Shown here piece after piece: positions 53,230-64,000 of a DNA stretch of 64,000 nt. Source of the stretch: Cryobacterium roopkundense (GTDB taxonomy: Bacteria; Actinomycetota; Actinomycetes; Actinomycetales; Microbacteriaceae); NCBI RefSeq assembly GCF_014200405.1, contig NZ_JACHBQ010000001.1, positions 4,340,001 to 4,404,000 of the forward strand, given 5' to 3'. Both the position numbers and the translations under genes were made by a program. Position 1 is the first letter of the stretch, and the number at the start of each line of letters is the position of its first letter. The notes under the pieces were generated by a model that did no database searches, was not told where the DNA came from, and saw nothing but the letters and a program-made list of their open reading frames with translations.

Positions 53230-54666
53230 TCAGTCAGTGTCGCGCGCGCTGGCCGCGGCCTCGACGGGCACGAATTCTGCTTCTGCCTCCTCCGGTGTCT
53301 GCACCTCGTGCGCCTCGGGACGCATCAGCAGTTCCAGCAGCACGATGACCACGATGCTGATGAGCACGGTCCAGCCGATCACGCCCGGCGTCAGCGGGCG
53401 GACGAACACGATCACGGCTGCGGCCACCACGACGACGGCCACCCGGACGACGCGCCGGACGCTGTACAGCCAGACTCCGAACCGGCCGGTCGTCACACCA
53501 CCGCGTTCAGCGGACGCGCGGGCCAGGGCGGCGCCGTGCACCGTGGCGCGACGCAGGTTGCGGCCACCGGTGAAGGGACCCGCGAGGTAGGCCACCACGG
53601 CCACGCCGAACCCCACGAGACCCACCGACAGGGCGGTACTGAAGAGGTAGGGCGTGACGGCGTCGTAGAACGCCTGCGCGGCGCCGATCGGGAGGTAGGC
53701 GGGGGACACCGTGTTCACAAAGATGATGCGGCCGATGGACAACCCAGCGGCAAGAACAGCCATCATCAGGGCGAGGAAACTCCCCGCTAAGATCAGCGTG
53801 CGCGCCCGGCGCTTCGCGGTGAGCACTCCGGCCGCGAGAAACGCGAGAGCCACAATCGGCAGCCACACGCCGAGAGTGTTGAGCACTTCGTATCCGGTGC
53901 GTGCCTGCACGAGCGAGTCGGATTGAGCGACCTGGATGGTGCGGTCGATGCTCGGAATGTTCTGCGCGATCGTGAGGCCTTGGGCCACAAGTTCGGTCTT
54001 CACGGCGTCGATGATCGGGCCGATCTGAATGCCCAGCTCACCGTTGGGTCCGATGACCACGGTCCCCGACGTGTCTCCTTGCAAGGCCGCAATGAGCTGG
54101 GTGTGGCTCACCCGCAGGGTCTGTGCCCACACGTCGGCAAAGGCCTGCGAGGTGATCACCGACTCGGTGGTGCTGCGGATCAGCGATTCCACCCCCTGGG
54201 CGGCGGGGGCTTCGAAGAGTTGCAGGGCCGCCGCCGCGTTGGGTGGCAGGTTGAGGGTGGCGAGTCCGTCGAAGAGATCGCCGACGAGCGCGTTGATGTC
54301 GATTCGCTGGTCGATCTGCGTGACGATGTCGTCCACCAGCACCGCCTGCACCGCCGGGTCGGAGGCGAGGGGCGCGAATGTCGAGACGAAGCGTTCGGTA
54401 TCGGTCACCTCTGTCTTCGTCCAGGCCGTGATGACGGCCGTCGGGGCCAGGAGCACGCCCACCGCTACGAGAAGAGCCGCCACGAATGCCCGACCGCGGT
54501 GGTGCTCCCGCTGGGTGGTGGTGACCGGCGCTGTGGGTTCGATCACGGCGGTGGCGGCGACCTGCTCGCGCAGCCGCGCGTTCTCGGCCGACAGGCGCGC
54601 GATCTCCCGCGCGGCATTTGCGGCTGTCGCGTCGCCCGGCTCCGCACCGCCCGCTGACTGGTCCAT
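53230..54666 (-). CDS. Coiled-coil membrane protein, unknown
   Basis: The 478-residue product runs from ATG 54666 with GGAG upstream; the longer frame is not supported. An N-terminal leucine-zipper stretch (ARLSAENARLREQV) precedes the first membrane helix (about 60-82). A large extracytoplasmic domain (about 85-265, VTDTERFVSTFAPLASDPAVQ) is followed by four or five more helices and a Glu-rich tail. Homologues are common in actinobacteria, but I know no function. Single-gene unit, divergent from clpC. Confidence 0.75.
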   Translation of the reverse strand: MDQSAGGAEPGDATAANAAREIARLSAENARLREQVAATAVIEPTAPVTTTQREHHRGRAFVAALLVAVGVLLAPTAVITAWTKTEVTDTERFVSTFAPLASDPAVQAVLVDDIVTQIDQRIDINALVGDLFDGLATLNLPPNAAAALQLFEAPAAQGVESLIRSTTESVITSQAFADVWAQTLRVSHTQLIAALQGDTSGTVVIGPNGELGIQIGPIIDAVKTELVAQGLTIAQNIPSIDRTIQVAQSDSLVQARTGYEVLNTLGVWLPIVALAFLAAGVLTAKRRARTLILAGSFLALMMAVLAAGLSIGRIIFVNTVSPAYLPIGAAQAFYDAVTPYLFSTALSVGLVGFGVAVVAYLAGPFTGGRNLRRATVHGAALARASAERGGVTTGRFGVWLYSVRRVVRVAVVVVAAAVIVFVRPLTPGVIGWTVLISIVVIVLLELLMRPEAHEVQTPEEAEAEFVPVEAAASARDTD

Positions 54667-54789
54667 GGACTCCGCCTTCCATTCACGCTGGATGCCCCGC
54701 TGATTGCTGACACTATGGCCCCAATCGGGGGTCTTCGCCAGACCCGTGGACGAGGCTGCGGCATCCGCTGTGCAGACTTCCGTCACGCC

Positions 54790-54808
54790 TACGGCGAACA
54801 AAGCCGTA
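54790..54808. promoter_or_regulatory. Palindrome upstream of clpC
   Basis: TACGGC-N7-GCCGTA forms a 19-bp palindrome in the clpC leader region, a plausible operator for a ClgR- or HspR-like regulator. No regulator is assigned. Confidence 0.4.
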
Positions 54809-54876
54809 CAACCCAGCCGGGCTGGTTACTCTCGATGTAACGGCACCAACTGCCCTGGCGCCAAGGGAGCGATCAT

Positions 54877-57402
<2,526 letters not shown>

Positions 57403-57450
57403 CACCAGCACTACCACCAGCACTACCACCAGCACTACCACCAGCACTAC
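57403..57450. repeat. Four tandem 12-bp repeats after clpC
   Basis: CACCAGCACTAC is repeated perfectly four times, beginning at the base after the clpC stop codon, and runs into a partial copy before the terminator. It may vary in copy number between strains. Confidence 0.9.
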
Positions 57451-57457
57451 CACCACG

Positions 57458-57488
57458 AAGGCCCGGCAGTTTCTCTGCCGGGCCTTCG
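57458..57488 (+). terminator. clpC terminator
   Basis: AAGGCCCGGCA and TGCCGGGCCTT form an 11-bp stem around a short loop directly after the tandem repeats. Confidence 0.85.
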
Positions 57489-57561
57489 TCGCGCATCCGC
57501 TTGCCCGCTCCCTAGACTGGAGTTTTCCTCCTGAATGAGGAACGAGCGAGAGGCCGACCCT

Positions 57562-58086
57562 GTGAGCACATCCGAATACACGGTGCGTCGTGCGCGCACA
57601 AGCGACGTTCCCGGCATCCAGGCGCTCGTGGAGCCCCTCGTGCAGCAGCGCATCCTGCTCGGCAAGGACCTCGTCGTGTTTTATGAGGCGGTACAGGAAT
57701 TTCGTGTTGCCGAAGACGCCGCCGGCAACCTGATCGGCTGCGGCGCCGTGCACGTGATCTGGGAGGACCTCGGCGAGGTGCGTACCCTGGCCGTGGATGC
57801 CGCGTGGCTCGGCCACGGGGTGGGCCATGCCCTGCTCGAGCGCCTCGAAGTGGACGCGCGCGAACTCGGCCTGAGCCGCCTGTTCTGCCTCACCTTCGAG
57901 GTGCCGTTCTTCAGCCGCAACGGCTTCGTCGATATGGGGACTGAAACTGTCGACCCGGCGGTGTATGCCGAGCTCGTGCGCTCCCACGACGAGGGTGTGG
58001 CCGAGTTTCTCGACCTCGCACGCGTGAAACCGAACACTCTGGGCAATACCCGAATGGTCAAGGCTGTGACTGCCCTGTCGGGATGA
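57562..58086 (+). CDS. argA: Amino-acid N-acetyltransferase (ArgA-type)
   Basis: The 174-residue GNAT protein runs from GTG 57562, with GAGG upstream; the ATG at 57535 lacks a ribosome site. It matches the short mycobacterial N-acetylglutamate synthase (Rv2747 type): VRRARTSDVPGIQALV, YEAVQEFRVAE, GCGAVHVIWEDLGEVRTLAV, GHGVGHALLERL, GVAEFLDLARVKPNTLGN. It acetylates glutamate or glutamine at the first step of arginine synthesis. It stands alone. Confidence 0.9.
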   Translation: MSTSEYTVRRARTSDVPGIQALVEPLVQQRILLGKDLVVFYEAVQEFRVAEDAAGNLIGCGAVHVIWEDLGEVRTLAVDAAWLGHGVGHALLERLEVDARELGLSRLFCLTFEVPFFSRNGFVDMGTETVDPAVYAELVRSHDEGVAEFLDLARVKPNTLGNTRMVKAVTALSG

Positions 58087-58092
58087 ACGCCA

Positions 58093-58156
58093 GGAAAACT
58101 CTTTTCCGGAGCAGGTGCTCATGTGAGCAAAGTTTGTCGAGTTAACCTAATCGACA
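58093..58156. promoter_or_regulatory. Cluster of three palindromes upstream of the secreted nuclease
   Basis: GGAAAACTCTTTTCC (58093-58107), TGCTCATGTGAGCA (58116-58129) and TGTCGA-N10-TCGACA (58135-58156) lie in 64 bp. The first may be a terminator stem for argA; the others look like operators. Phosphate control would fit the downstream gene but is not shown. Confidence 0.55.
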
Positions 58157-58214
58157 CGTGGCCTAGCTAGTCTGCGAAGACCAGCCGGAGCTTTGCAAAT
58201 TCATAGGGGAACCA

Positions 58215-61200
58215 ATGAAACATCCGTCCAGGAGCGTTTCGACGCTCATTTCCGCGGCAGTTCTGGGAGTGAGCCTTGTGGCTGCTCCGTTGGTTGCCCT
58301 GCCCGCCGCCGCCAGCACAGACGGCACCGGCGTGATCATCAACGAGGCCTACCTGAACGGTGGCAGCGCCGGGGCCACCTACCTCCACAAGTTCGTGGAA
58401 CTCTACAACCCCACTGCCGCCGACGTGTCACTCGATGGCACGTCCATCCAATACCGCTCGGCAACCGGTGTGGTCAATCCCACCGGCACGATCCCGTTAT
58501 CTGGCACGATCGAAGCCGGTGGCTACTACCTGGTGCAGGGCAGCTCGAACGCCGCGAACGGTGCCGCGCTTCCCACTCCCGACGCCGCCCTCAGCGTCTC
58601 ATTCGCCGGCGGGTCGGGAACGATCTTCTTCGCCGACCAGGCCACCGCGCTGACAACCCCGCCGGTCGGCTCGATCGTGGGCAACCCGGCGATCATTGAT
58701 CTGCTCGGTTACGGCTCCTCCAACACGTATGAGGGCACGGCGTCGACCGCCGCATCCGTCACCACCTCGGTCAACCGCTCATCCTTCGTGGACAGCGATG
58801 TCAACGCTGCCGACTTCACGACCGCGGCCCCGACCCCCACGAACTCAGCAGGGGAAACTGCAGCGCCGGTCGAGCCGACTCCGACCGATACCCCCACACC
58901 CACGGACACCCCGGCGCCGACGGACGTCACTCCGATCAGCACGATCCAGGGCACGACGGACACGAGCCCCTTCGTCGGTTCCACCGTCAAGACCGAGGGA
59001 ATCGTCACGGCGTCCTACCCGACCGGCGGACTTGCCGGGTTCTACCTGCAGACCGCCGGCACCGGCGGCATGATCGACCTCGGCACGCACACTGCGTCTG
59101 ACGGCATCTTCGTTTACACGGGCACCCTCGCCGCATCCGTTGCCGTGGGCGACTACCTGTCCGTGACCGGAAACGTCACCGAGTACTACGGTCTCACCGA
59201 ACTCAACGTGACGTCCCTCGCCGGTATCAGCGCACTGGATGACGCCGGAATCGTCGACCCGACGCCGGCCACGGTGGCGCTGCCCGAAACGGCTGCCGCG
59301 CGCGAGTCGCTCGAAGGCATGCTGATTGCGCCCCAGGGCGACTTCACCGTGACGAACAACTACACGACCAACCAGTACGCCGAGATCGGCCTCGCGGCCG
59401 GAACGACGCCGCTGGTCAACCCCACCGTCACCGCACGCCCCGGATCGGCCGAGTACACGACGGCCATCGCCGACAACGCCGCACGTGCCGTGACCCTCGA
59501 TGACGGCGCGAGCACGAATTTCCTGTCGTCCGCGAATCAGGGCACCCCGGTTCCGTACCTCAGTCTGGCTGACCCTGTGCGCATCGGCGCTGCGGTGACC
59601 TTCACGAAGCCCGTCATTCTCGACTACCGCAACTCGGCTTGGAAGTTCCAGCCCACCGAGGCGCTGACCGCGGCCAACGCGTCCACCGTGCAGCCGGCCA
59701 CCTTCTCCAACACCCGCAACGCGGCTCCCGAGGACGTGGGGGGCGACATCCGTCTCGCGAGCTTCAACGTGCTCAACTACTTCTCCACCGTGGGGACCTC
59801 GCTCAGCGGGTGCACCTACTACACCGACCGTGCCGGCGACCCGACGACGGTCCGCGGCGGCTGCCTGGCCCGAGGCGCGGCTAATGACGTGAACTTCGAG
59901 CGCCAGCAGGCCAAGATCGTTGAGGCTATCAACGCTCTCGACGCAGACGTGGTCTCGCTCGAAGAGATCGAGAACTCGGCGGCATTCGACAAGAACCGCG
60001 ACGACGCCCTGTCCAACCTCGTGACGGCCCTCAACGCCGACGCCGGAAGCACAGTCTGGGGCTTCGCCGCCTCGCCGGCCACCCTCCCCGTATCGGAAGA
60101 TGTCATCCGCACCGCCTTCATCTACAAGGTCGACACTGTTGAAACCGTGGGCGAATCGGTCATCCTGGCTGATTCGGTTGCCTTCAACGGGCGTGCACGC
60201 GAGCCCCTCGCGCAGGCGTTCCAGCTGGTCGGCGACGACAGCAGCTCCTTCCTCGCCATCGTGAACCACTTCAAGTCCAAGGGCTCCGGATCCGGCGCCG
60301 ACGCGGACCAGGGCGACGGTCAGGGAGCTTCGAACGCCACGCGTGTCGAGCAGGCCACGGCGCTCGTGGCTTTCGCCGACGAGCGCACCACCACAACCGG
60401 GATCGAGAAGGTCTTCCTTCTCGGCGACTTCAACGCCTACGACCAGGAAGATCCGATCCGTGTCATTACCGACGCCGGCTACGTGAACCAGGGCGCCAAG
60501 ACCGGCGAATACAGCTACGCCTTCGGCGGCACGGTCGGCTCGCTCGACCACGTGTTTGCGTCGCCCGAAGCGGATGCAACGGTGAACGACGTCGACATCT
60601 GGAACATCAACTCCGTCGAGTCGGTCGCCCTCGAGTACAGCCGCTACAACAACAATGTGACGGACTTCTACGCAGCCGATGCGTACCGTTCCTCCGACCA
60701 CGACCCGGTCGTGCTCGGGCTCAACCTCGCAACTCCCACCTCGGTTGAGCTCAACCTGCTCAACATCAACGACTTTCACGGACGCATCGACTCCAACACT
60801 GTCAAGTTCGCCGGAACCATTGAGAAGCTGAAAGCCGAATACGGCGACGCCAACTCGCTCTTCCTCTCCGACGGCGACAACATCGGCGCGTCCCTGTTCG
60901 CCTCGGCGTCACAGAACGACCAGCCCACCATCGACGTGCTCAACGCCCTCGGCCTCGCGGCCTCTGGCGTGGGTAACCACGAATTCGACCAGGGCTTCGC
61001 GGACCTGACCGGCCGAGTGGCCGACGCTGCCGACTTCGACTACCTCGGTGCCAACGTCTACAACGTGGGCACGGAGACTCCCGCCATGAAGGAATACGTC
61101 ATCATCGACGTGGACGGCGTCAAGGTGGGCGTGATCGGAACCGTCACGGAAGAGACCCCGTCGCTCGTATCGCCCAACGGCATTGCGAGCCTCAGCTTCG

Positions 61201-62966
61201 GAGACCCCGTCGCGGCTGTCAACCGCGTTGCCGCCCAACTCACCGACGGTGACCCGTCGAACGGCGAAGCGGATGTTCTGATCGCCGAATACCACGAGGG
61301 TGCCGGAGCGGGAACACCCGATGGCGCGACGCTGGAGCAGGAACTTGCCGCAGGCGGGGCCTTCGCCAGCATTGTCAACGACACGTCGGCTGAGGTCGAC
61401 GCGATCTTCACCGGTCACACGCACAAGACGTACGCGTGGGACGCTCAGGTTCCCGGCGCGGCCGATGGCGTGACCCGCCCGGTGCTGCAGACGGGAAGCT
61501 ACGGCGACAACGTGGGCCAGGTCGTGCTCAACTACGACATCGCGACCGGTGATACGACCACGGTGACGAACCGCAACGTGGCCCGCTCAACCACAGCTGA
61601 CGCTGATCTCGTGGCCGCGTACCCGCGCGCCGCCGAGGTGGAGTCCATCACGAAGGCCGCGTTGGCCGAGGCGGCCATCCAGGGCAATGTTCCGGTGGGG
61701 TCGGTCACCGCCGATATCACCCGGGCCTGCGCCGGCGGAGTCGCACCGTGCGTTGAAAACCGCATGGCTCCCTCCACCATGGGCACTCTCGTGGCGAACT
61801 CGCTGCGGGCATCGTTGGCCGTCCCGACCATCGGGGGTGCCGAAATTGGCATCGTCAACCCCGGCGGTATGCGCTCGGACCTCTCGCTCGCTCCCGACGG
61901 CGTCGTGACCTACGCCGAAGCCAATGCAGTGCTGCCGTTCCTAAACAATCTCTGGACGACGAGCCTCACCGGGGCGCAGTTCAAGACCGTTCTCGAACAG
62001 CAGTGGCAGACCAACGCCGATGGCACTGTTCCGAGCCGTCCGTTCCTGCAACTTGGCCTAAGCGACAACGTGAACTACACCTTTGATGCCAGTCGTGCCG
62101 CGGGTGACCGCGTAACGGGCATCTGGATCGACGGCGCGCAGATCGACCCGGCGCAGTCCTACCGCATCGGTTCGTTCAACTTCCTGCTCACCGGTGGTGA
62201 CAACTTCCGGGAGTTCACGAACGGAACGGACACCCGCGATTCGGGTCTCGTCGACCGGGACGCCTGGATCTCCTACATCCAGGGCAATAGCCCGTTGTCT
62301 CCGTCTTTCGCAGCTACTCAGGCCTCGATCACCGGCGCCCCGACGGCTGCGGTCAACCCGGGTGACACCGTCACCTTCACGGCTGGCAGCCTCAACCTCA
62401 CCTCGCTCGGCGCACCGAAGAACACCCAGCTCGCGTTGAGCTGGTCGGGCACCGACGTGGGTACGGCATCCGTTGACTCGACCGGCACGGCCACGGTCAC
62501 CGTCACGGTGCCGGCCGATGCTGTGGAGAACAGCGTTCTCGAGATGACTGCGGCGGAGTCCGGCACTATTGTGCGGCTGGCCATTTCGGTGGCCGTGAGT
62601 GCCGAACCGGGGGAGGCGCCCACCGCAGCCTCCGAGAAGGACCTCACCAAGAAGCTCAAGAACGCGATCGACACCGATGAGAACTCCTATCAGGCCGGTG
62701 ACACGGTCGTTATCGAGGTCGGAAAGAAGCTCGCCGGAGAGTACGTGTCGGTGTGGGGCTACTCCAAGAAGAAGGCCGACAACCTCGGGGGTTGGTTGCT
62801 CGTGAACGCCGACGGAACCGTGAGTGTCACGCTCGCCGACGACCTCAAGCACGGGAAGTACAGCATCTCCGCGCAGAACACGGACGGCGACGTGATTGGC
62901 TGGACCGATGTGAAGGTTGACAAGGCCAAGAAGTCGCCGAAGCCGCCGAAGTACGGGCACCACTAG
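58215..62966 (+). CDS. Secreted LTD / ExeM-NucH nuclease / 5'-nucleotidase fusion
   Basis: This is a 1583-residue exported protein. A signal peptide (residues 1-34, ending AAAS) is followed by a lamin-tail domain (about 38-200), a Thr/Pro linker (about 215-240), an OB-like segment and an ExeM/NucH-type endonuclease-exonuclease-phosphatase domain (about 510-840, RLASFNVLNYF and SSDHDPVVLGL). Next come a metallophosphatase (about 850-1110, NINDFHG and GNHEFDQG) and a 5'-nucleotidase C-terminal domain (about 1160-1370, NPGGMRSDL). The end has an Ig-like region and a Lys-rich tail without LPXTG. It probably degrades extracellular DNA to nucleosides and phosphate. Confidence 0.92.
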   Translation: MKHPSRSVSTLISAAVLGVSLVAAPLVALPAAASTDGTGVIINEAYLNGGSAGATYLHKFVELYNPTAADVSLDGTSIQYRSATGVVNPTGTIPLSGTIEAGGYYLVQGSSNAANGAALPTPDAALSVSFAGGSGTIFFADQATALTTPPVGSIVGNPAIIDLLGYGSSNTYEGTASTAASVTTSVNRSSFVDSDVNAADFTTAAPTPTNSAGETAAPVEPTPTDTPTPTDTPAPTDVTPISTIQGTTDTSPFVGSTVKTEGIVTASYPTGGLAGFYLQTAGTGGMIDLGTHTASDGIFVYTGTLAASVAVGDYLSVTGNVTEYYGLTELNVTSLAGISALDDAGIVDPTPATVALPETAAARESLEGMLIAPQGDFTVTNNYTTNQYAEIGLAAGTTPLVNPTVTARPGSAEYTTAIADNAARAVTLDDGASTNFLSSANQGTPVPYLSLADPVRIGAAVTFTKPVILDYRNSAWKFQPTEALTAANASTVQPATFSNTRNAAPEDVGGDIRLASFNVLNYFSTVGTSLSGCTYYTDRAGDPTTVRGGCLARGAANDVNFERQQAKIVEAINALDADVVSLEEIENSAAFDKNRDDALSNLVTALNADAGSTVWGFAASPATLPVSEDVIRTAFIYKVDTVETVGESVILADSVAFNGRAREPLAQAFQLVGDDSSSFLAIVNHFKSKGSGSGADADQGDGQGASNATRVEQATALVAFADERTTTTGIEKVFLLGDFNAYDQEDPIRVITDAGYVNQGAKTGEYSYAFGGTVGSLDHVFASPEADATVNDVDIWNINSVESVALEYSRYNNNVTDFYAADAYRSSDHDPVVLGLNLATPTSVELNLLNINDFHGRIDSNTVKFAGTIEKLKAEYGDANSLFLSDGDNIGASLFASASQNDQPTIDVLNALGLAASGVGNHEFDQGFADLTGRVADAADFDYLGANVYNVGTETPAMKEYVIIDVDGVKVGVIGTVTEETPSLVSPNGIASLSFGDPVAAVNRVAAQLTDGDPSNGEADVLIAEYHEGAGAGTPDGATLEQELAAGGAFASIVNDTSAEVDAIFTGHTHKTYAWDAQVPGAADGVTRPVLQTGSYGDNVGQVVLNYDIATGDTTTVTNRNVARSTTADADLVAAYPRAAEVESITKAALAEAAIQGNVPVGSVTADITRACAGGVAPCVENRMAPSTMGTLVANSLRASLAVPTIGGAEIGIVNPGGMRSDLSLAPDGVVTYAEANAVLPFLNNLWTTSLTGAQFKTVLEQQWQTNADGTVPSRPFLQLGLSDNVNYTFDASRAAGDRVTGIWIDGAQIDPAQSYRIGSFNFLLTGGDNFREFTNGTDTRDSGLVDRDAWISYIQGNSPLSPSFAATQASITGAPTAAVNPGDTVTFTAGSLNLTSLGAPKNTQLALSWSGTDVGTASVDSTGTATVTVTVPADAVENSVLEMTAAESGTIVRLAISVAVSAEPGEAPTAASEKDLTKKLKNAIDTDENSYQAGDTVVIEVGKKLAGEYVSVWGYSKKKADNLGGWLLVNADGTVSVTLADDLKHGKYSISAQNTDGDVIGWTDVKVDKAKKSPKPPKYGHH

Positions 62967-62975
62967 CCCGCTGGC

Positions 62976-63029
62976 TGCGCGGGGCCCGCACACGACCGGA
63001 AATCTCCGATCGCGTGCGGGCCCCGCGCA
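62976..63029 (+). terminator. Strong hairpin terminator
   Basis: TGCGCGGGGCCCGCAC is mirrored by GTGCGGGCCCCGCGCA with a loop of about 20 bases. It lacks a long T run, but the 16-bp GC stem is very stable. Confidence 0.75.
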
Positions 63030-63101
63030 TTTCGGTGGCAATTGCTGCCGACACGCACGCCATTACCGGTTCGCGGCACTGAACCTCAATAACCTAGGGG
63101 C

Positions 63102-63743
63102 ATGTCGACGATCAAGCATCCTCTCGGCCGCCAGTCCAGCAAGGTGTACCGGCGCCGGCGTTTTGTAGTTGCACTCGGACTCCTTGCGGTGATCGTGATC
63201 ATCGCGCTGGTGATTTTCAAACCCGGGGCGAGCAGCGGTCAGACCGGCGACACAGACGCAGCGAAGAGCGACGCCGTGGCATCGTCGACGGACACCCCGA
63301 CAACAGCCGCGGCGGCGCCTCCCGCCGTTGACGGTGCTCCCTGCGACCCGTCCAACGTCACGGTTGAGGCACTCACCGACAAGAGCTCCTACAACCCCGG
63401 CGAGTTGCCGCAACTCACGCTGAGCCTGTTGAACAACGGCACCACGACGTGCGTGATCAACGCGGGGACGGCCGCACAGGTCTTCACCATCACGAGCGGC
63501 AAAGACACCTACTGGACGTCGACGGACTGCCAGACGGAGCCCGCCGACGCCGAAGTGACGCTCAAACCCGGTATCGCGGTCAGTTCCTCCACCCCGATCG
63601 CGTGGGACCGCACGCGCTCGGCCGTCGACACCTGCGAGGCCGCCACCCGCGACGCCGCCCCGGCCGGCGGCGCGTCGTACTTCCTCAACGTGACCGTAGA
63701 CAGCATCGCTGCCGCCAGCCCTAAGCAGATCCTGCTCTACTAG
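63102..63743 (+). CDS. Membrane-anchored surface protein, unknown
   Basis: The 213-residue product has a basic N-terminus (SKVYRRRRF), a single membrane anchor (about residues 22-40), a Ser/Thr/Asp/Ala linker and an extracellular beta domain with three or four cysteines. It resembles DUF4232/carbohydrate-recognition-like beta folds only loosely. The start is ATG 63102. Function is unknown. Confidence 0.7.
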   Translation: MSTIKHPLGRQSSKVYRRRRFVVALGLLAVIVIIALVIFKPGASSGQTGDTDAAKSDAVASSTDTPTTAAAAPPAVDGAPCDPSNVTVEALTDKSSYNPGELPQLTLSLLNNGTTTCVINAGTAAQVFTITSGKDTYWTSTDCQTEPADAEVTLKPGIAVSSSTPIAWDRTRSAVDTCEAATRDAAPAGGASYFLNVTVDSIAAASPKQILLY

Positions 63744-63826
63744 CCCGTCGGCAGGTGGTGGTGGCGTTCGCTCGGGGCGTGCGCTTCGGCGTGCGCGGCG
63801 GGTCGTGCTCCTGATTGAATGGAGGG

Positions 63827-64000
63827 GTGACAGAAGCAGAAGAGACTCCTCCCGTGGCCACGTACTCCGAGGCGCTCGCGACCGCGCTTGCCCAGCAAGA
63901 TGTCGTGGCTGTGGCCTACGCCCTGCGCAATGACGTGATGATAGTGCCGCAACTCGTCGTGAACGGGAACGCGGAGCAGGTGCGCGTCTTCGGGCGGGAG
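63827..64000 (+). CDS. Unknown protein, partial at window end (SseB-like)
   Basis: GTG 63827 lies just after GGAGG; the spacing is short, so a later GTG (63854) may be used. Only 58 residues are visible: an acidic start, a helix (SEALATALAQQDVV) and strands (AVAYALRNDVMIVPQLVV, VRVFGRE). The pattern resembles the N-terminal fold of SseB-family proteins, tentatively. Confidence 0.45.
   Translation, partial: MTEAEETPPVATYSEALATALAQQDVVAVAYALRNDVMIVPQLVVNGNAEQVRVFGRE

Noticed and set aside
57403..57450. Possible CRISPR array in the tandem repeats
   Set aside because: The repeats are 12 bp, contiguous and without spacers, and no cas genes are present anywhere in the window.
58845..60779. 644-codon open frame on the minus strand within the secreted nuclease gene
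   Set aside because: It is fully antisense to a gene with clear signal peptide and domain motifs; the translation is Val/Gly/Arg/His-rich without domains, as expected from high-GC third-position bias.

Overview
The window looks like a chromosome segment of a high-GC actinobacterium, most likely Microbacteriaceae. The evidence is the gene order hpt-ftsH-folE-folP-folB-folK-DUF3180-PH-PH-DUF2520-panC-lysS, the mycobacterial-type ArgA acetyltransferase, WXG100-like genes and the many GTG/TTG starts with ATGA-type overlaps. The species cannot be fixed from sequence alone.

Positions 1-35441 are accessory DNA: the right part of an integrative mobilizable element inserted at the 3' end of a tRNA-Phe gene. 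At the tRNA end lie a tyrosine integrase, an Xre-type regulator, an AlpA-type excisionase and a P4/D5-type primase-helicase. The primase is split by an IS21-family insertion with a 7-bp target duplication; removing the insertion restores the frame exactly. A relaxase (MobA) and MobC sit beside a candidate oriT. No type IV secretion genes are seen, so transfer would need a helper. The left end and attL are not in the window.

Two nearly identical, directly repeated IS3-family copies (window start and 26.7-28.3 kb) bracket about 25 kb of cargo. The cargo includes: a secreted 8-cysteine protein coupled to a small membrane protein; an AAA ATPase behind twin palindromes; a CoiA-like nuclease; a helicase-associated-domain protein; a wHTH-nucleotidyltransferase/HEPN pair; a Fic protein; a NucS-like nuclease with an Xre/MbcA-like partner; a WXG100-type polymorphic nuclease toxin with two YezG-like immunity genes; and a large DUF4365-like protein. 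This is a conflict/defence island. Several parts share operator-like palindromes, which suggests coordinated control of genes not usually grouped together.

Positions 35442-64000 are core chromosome: tRNA-Phe, -Asp and -Glu; two cell-wall hydrolases with related coiled-coil N-termini; ppa, tilS, hpt and ftsH; the folate operon; membrane PH-domain proteins; panC, lysS, a cardiolipin synthase, clpC and argA; a very large secreted nuclease/5'-nucleotidase; and a surface protein. Genes are tightly packed, and hairpin terminators mark several unit ends.
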